Source of the DNA: Bacillota bacterium
GTDB taxonomy: Bacteria > Bacillota > Bacilli > Thermoactinomycetales > DSM-44946
Assembly (NCBI GenBank): GCA_021793745.1
Contig: JAJYSD010000038.1
Location: 1 to 7,845, forward strand
Reading direction: 5' to 3'
DNA: 7,845 nt
Position 1 is the first letter of the stretch; each line of letters opens with the position of its first letter. The position numbers were made by a program, and so were the translations under genes. This document shows positions 6,074 to 7,845 of this stretch, piece by piece. A model generated the notes under the pieces. That model saw nothing but the letters and a program-made list of their open reading frames with translations, did no database searches and was not told the DNA's origin.

Positions 6074-6116
6074 GGCCGGTCCGAGCGCCCCGACAGGCGC
6101 CGCAACCGGCCTCGTC
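6069..6116. terminator. Hairpin between the convergent regulator and peptidase genes
   Basis: GATGAGGCCGGT (6069-6080) pairs with ACCGGCCTCGTC (6105-6116), 12 positions with one G-U, and an inner GCGCC/GGCGC stem (6085-6089 with 6096-6100) sits in the loop. Rightward it is followed by TGTCACATTTG; leftward by GCGUUUUGAAUC, which gives the better U-run. It probably ends both convergent transcripts, and more efficiently that of the M28 peptidase. Confidence 0.6.
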
Positions 6117-6168
6117 TGTCACATTTGAAAGCGGTTTTCCCCTCGCCCGGTTGAGGAACACAACGGGA

Positions 6169-7554
6169 TTATCGGTTCGCGAACTCGGGGTTGTGGAACC
6201 TCTTTTTTCCTTTCAAGCCATCGGTTGAGAGCGTGGCGCTCCGTTCCGGCAGGTTCCTGTCATTGGCGAGATCGTGGGTCAGCGTGACGACCAAAACCCC
6301 CATATGGTGCAGGTTCTTCTTGGAGAGCTTGTCCACCGTATCTTCATCGGTGTGGTAGTTCGGATCCGGACCGTAATTCAGGAAGGCCACGGGGATGCCC
6401 GCCGCTTCAAAGGGGGCGTGATCGCTGCGGGTGGACGCCGTCCGGCGGTAGGAATGACCGAAGGCCTGGATATACTCCTCCGCCCGGTCGGCCACGAAGG
6501 ATTCGGCGTTTTCCTCCGCGGTCATTACTCCCATGGTATCCCCGACGCCCACCATGTCCATGTTGATCATGGCGGCGATGTCGGCGATCTCCTCGGAGCT
6601 CAAGGATTCCACATAATGGGTGGATCCGACCAGTCCCGCCTCCTCCGCTCCAAAGAAGACGACCTTCACATCATGGTACATCGGCTTTTTGGACAGGATC
6701 CGGGCCAGTTCCAACAATGTCCCCGTCCCCGAAGCGTTGTCATTGGCGGCGGGGGTATCCACCCCGTCATAATGGGCTCCCACCACGATCGTCTTGCGCT
6801 CTTGGAAGGGGCTTCCCTTTTTCCCGCGGATCGTGCCGATCACGTTCTGGGAGTAGCTGTCCTTTATCACGGTATCCACCGTTACCGTCACGGCCACCTT
6901 CTCCCCCCGGTCCAGCCGTTCCTTGAGGGCCTCTCCTTCCTCATCATTCAAGGACACCGCGGGAATATCCGTCGGTTCGCCCAGCGTCCCGTTGACATTT
7001 CCGGGCTCGTTGTTGAAAATGATCGCACCGACGGCCCCGGCCTTTGCCGCGTTTTGGGTTTTTTCATAGAAACTGAATTCGCCCCGCTTGATCAGAGCGA
7101 TCTTGCCCTCCGCATCCACCCGGGCAAAGTCCTCTTCGGAGCCCAAATCGGCATAAACCAGCTCCGCGGTCAATCCTCCTTCCGGTGTGGACGGAGAAAA
7201 GGCCATGGTCTGCCCGTCCAGCGTTTTCGGCTCAGGCTCCACCACCTGCACCTCCGAACCCCGGTCCTGGAAGGCGAGGAAGGGGAAGACCTGCCGCTCC
7301 ACCTTCAACCCGTATTTCTCCAATTCCTTGGCAATGTAGTCGGCCGCCCGGTGTTCCCCCTCAAATCCTGCGATCCGCGCGTCATCCCTGTCGGCCAAGG
7401 TGGCGACATGGTGATAGATTCGCTCGGCGCTGACCTTCTTTGCGAACTGCTTATGTAGCGGCGCCTGCGGAACGGCGTACGCCGTCGAAGCAAAGGCGAA
7501 CAGGACGACCAACACCGAAAGCGATACAGTTCGGAACCAACGAAAACGAAACAT
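6169..7554 (-). CDS. Secreted M28 family aminopeptidase with PA domain (YwaD-like)
   Basis: Encodes 461 residues, about the length of Bacillus subtilis YwaD. A signal peptide (residues 1-27: basic start MFRFRWFR, hydrophobic core, AYA cleavage site) directs export. A protease-associated domain is inserted at about 115-230 (KIALIKRGEFSFYEKTQNA at 151-169, GAVGAIIFNN at 173-182, PAVSL at 198-202). The M28 catalytic core shows every dinuclear zinc residue: H261 with D263 in GAHYDG, D272 in NDNASG, general base E304 and ligand E305 in AEEAG, D333 in NMDMVG and H401 in YHTDEDT; SDHAPF at 377-382 is also typical. Such enzymes release N-terminal amino acids from extracellular peptides for nutrition. 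ATG 7554 is preceded by AGGAGGG at good spacing. It is monocistronic, with its own promoter and a hairpin after the stop. Substrate preference cannot be read from sequence. Confidence 0.93.
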   Translation of the reverse strand: MFRFRWFRTVSLSVLVVLFAFASTAYAVPQAPLHKQFAKKVSAERIYHHVATLADRDDARIAGFEGEHRAADYIAKELEKYGLKVERQVFPFLAFQDRGSEVQVVEPEPKTLDGQTMAFSPSTPEGGLTAELVYADLGSEEDFARVDAEGKIALIKRGEFSFYEKTQNAAKAGAVGAIIFNNEPGNVNGTLGEPTDIPAVSLNDEEGEALKERLDRGEKVAVTVTVDTVIKDSYSQNVIGTIRGKKGSPFQERKTIVVGAHYDGVDTPAANDNASGTGTLLELARILSKKPMYHDVKVVFFGAEEAGLVGSTHYVESLSSEEIADIAAMINMDMVGVGDTMGVMTAEENAESFVADRAEEYIQAFGHSYRRTASTRSDHAPFEAAGIPVAFLNYGPDPNYHTDEDTVDKLSKKNLHHMGVLVVTLTHDLANDRNLPERSATLSTDGLKGKKRFHNPEFANR

Positions 7555-7596
7555 CCGATACCCTCCTGAAAAACCCCTAAAGTGATACTATTCTTA

Positions 7597-7626
7597 ATTC
7601 TATTGGATGATTTTTTTCTCTGTCAA
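7597..7626 (-). promoter_or_regulatory. Promoter of the M28 aminopeptidase gene
   Basis: The minus strand reads TTGACA (7621-7626), an 18-bp A-rich spacer and TAGAAT (7597-7602). Transcription would begin near 7590, giving a leader of about 36 nt with the ribosome binding site near its end. An imperfect palindrome, CCCCAGGTATCCGGGG (7639-7654), lies 12 bp upstream of the -35 box and could be a regulator site or the remnant of an upstream terminator stem. Confidence 0.8.
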
Positions 7627-7845
7627 TAGTAGAACGATCCCCAGGTATCCGGGGGAAGAGCATGCCGGGATGAGGAGGCATCGAACCCGGGCAGGCCCCT
7701 TCGCGGATACCCCCGTTTTCGGCAAGCGCCGGCCGCCTCCTTCACCCTGCCCTTGAACAGGCCATGGCATGGACCTCCCGGAAAACCGATCCGCTGCCAC
7801 CGGGATGTTTGACCATTTTTGCGGGCGATGGGATAACCACCCAGC
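7627..7845. other. Right-end stretch without a supportable gene
   Basis: Several frames on both strands stay open here only because the DNA is GC-rich; none shows a ribosome binding site, a recognisable motif or a plausible start. One leftward frame entering from the right edge stops at 7742-7744, and it could be the end of a gene beyond the window, but its sequence is not recognised. A promoter-like pair TTGACC (7809-7814), 17 bp, GATAAC (7832-7837) on the plus strand is weak. No RNA gene was found. Confidence 0.3.

Noticed and set aside
7677..7688. tRNA T-loop-like GGTTCGAT sequence on the minus strand
   Set aside because: No matching T-stem, acceptor stem or anticodon arm can be drawn around it.

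Overview
The window looks like chromosomal DNA of a GC-rich member of the Firmicutes. Translated proteins resemble Bacillus-type families (GuaA, PbuG, a YwaD-like M28 peptidase), ribosome binding sites are strong GGAGG types, the promoters match the sigma-A consensus closely, and a guanine riboswitch precedes guaA. The GC content with this gene set would fit a thermophilic Thermoactinomycetaceae-like bacterium, but that placement is inference.

Layout from left to right. A near-consensus leftward promoter (69-97) with a leader hairpin drives an unseen gene beyond the left edge. Next come leftward genes: a secreted HExxH metallopeptidase of the peptidase MA type (215-1402), preceded by a terminator (1490-1519); an NCS2/AzgA-family purine permease, PbuG-like (1600-2928); an intergenic hairpin (2992-3036); and guaA, GMP synthase (3071-4609). 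guaA has a 285-nt leader with a promoter (4901-4930), a complete guanine riboswitch aptamer (4818-4886) and an expression-platform terminator (4697-4751). A stretch of about 250 bp with only weak short-ORF candidates follows. Then comes a rightward gene for a cysteine-free ArsR-type regulator with a C-terminal DUF2087 domain (5273-5899). Its promoter is overlaid by three CTAATTAG palindromes exactly 16 bp apart. Behind it is a short reading frame for a membrane peptide interrupted by an in-frame UGA (5915-6073), ending at a hairpin shared with the convergent leftward gene. That last gene encodes a secreted M28 aminopeptidase with a protease-associated insert (6169-7554) and has its own good promoter. 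The final 220 bp hold no gene I can support.

The purine genes form one unit: guanine sensed by the leader RNA should reduce both GMP synthesis (guaA) and purine-base uptake (permease). The two exported peptidases and the ArsR-like regulator have their own signals and no evident functional link to it.

The most striking observation is in guaA. The glutamine amidotransferase nucleophile Cys of the GICYGMQ motif is Gly84 (codon GGA, two bases away from a Cys codon), while the rest of the enzyme looks intact. If real, this GMP synthase cannot use glutamine in the normal way and should depend on free ammonia or on another source of ammonia. Also worth checking are the triple 16-bp-spaced operator and the UGA-interrupted small membrane ORF.
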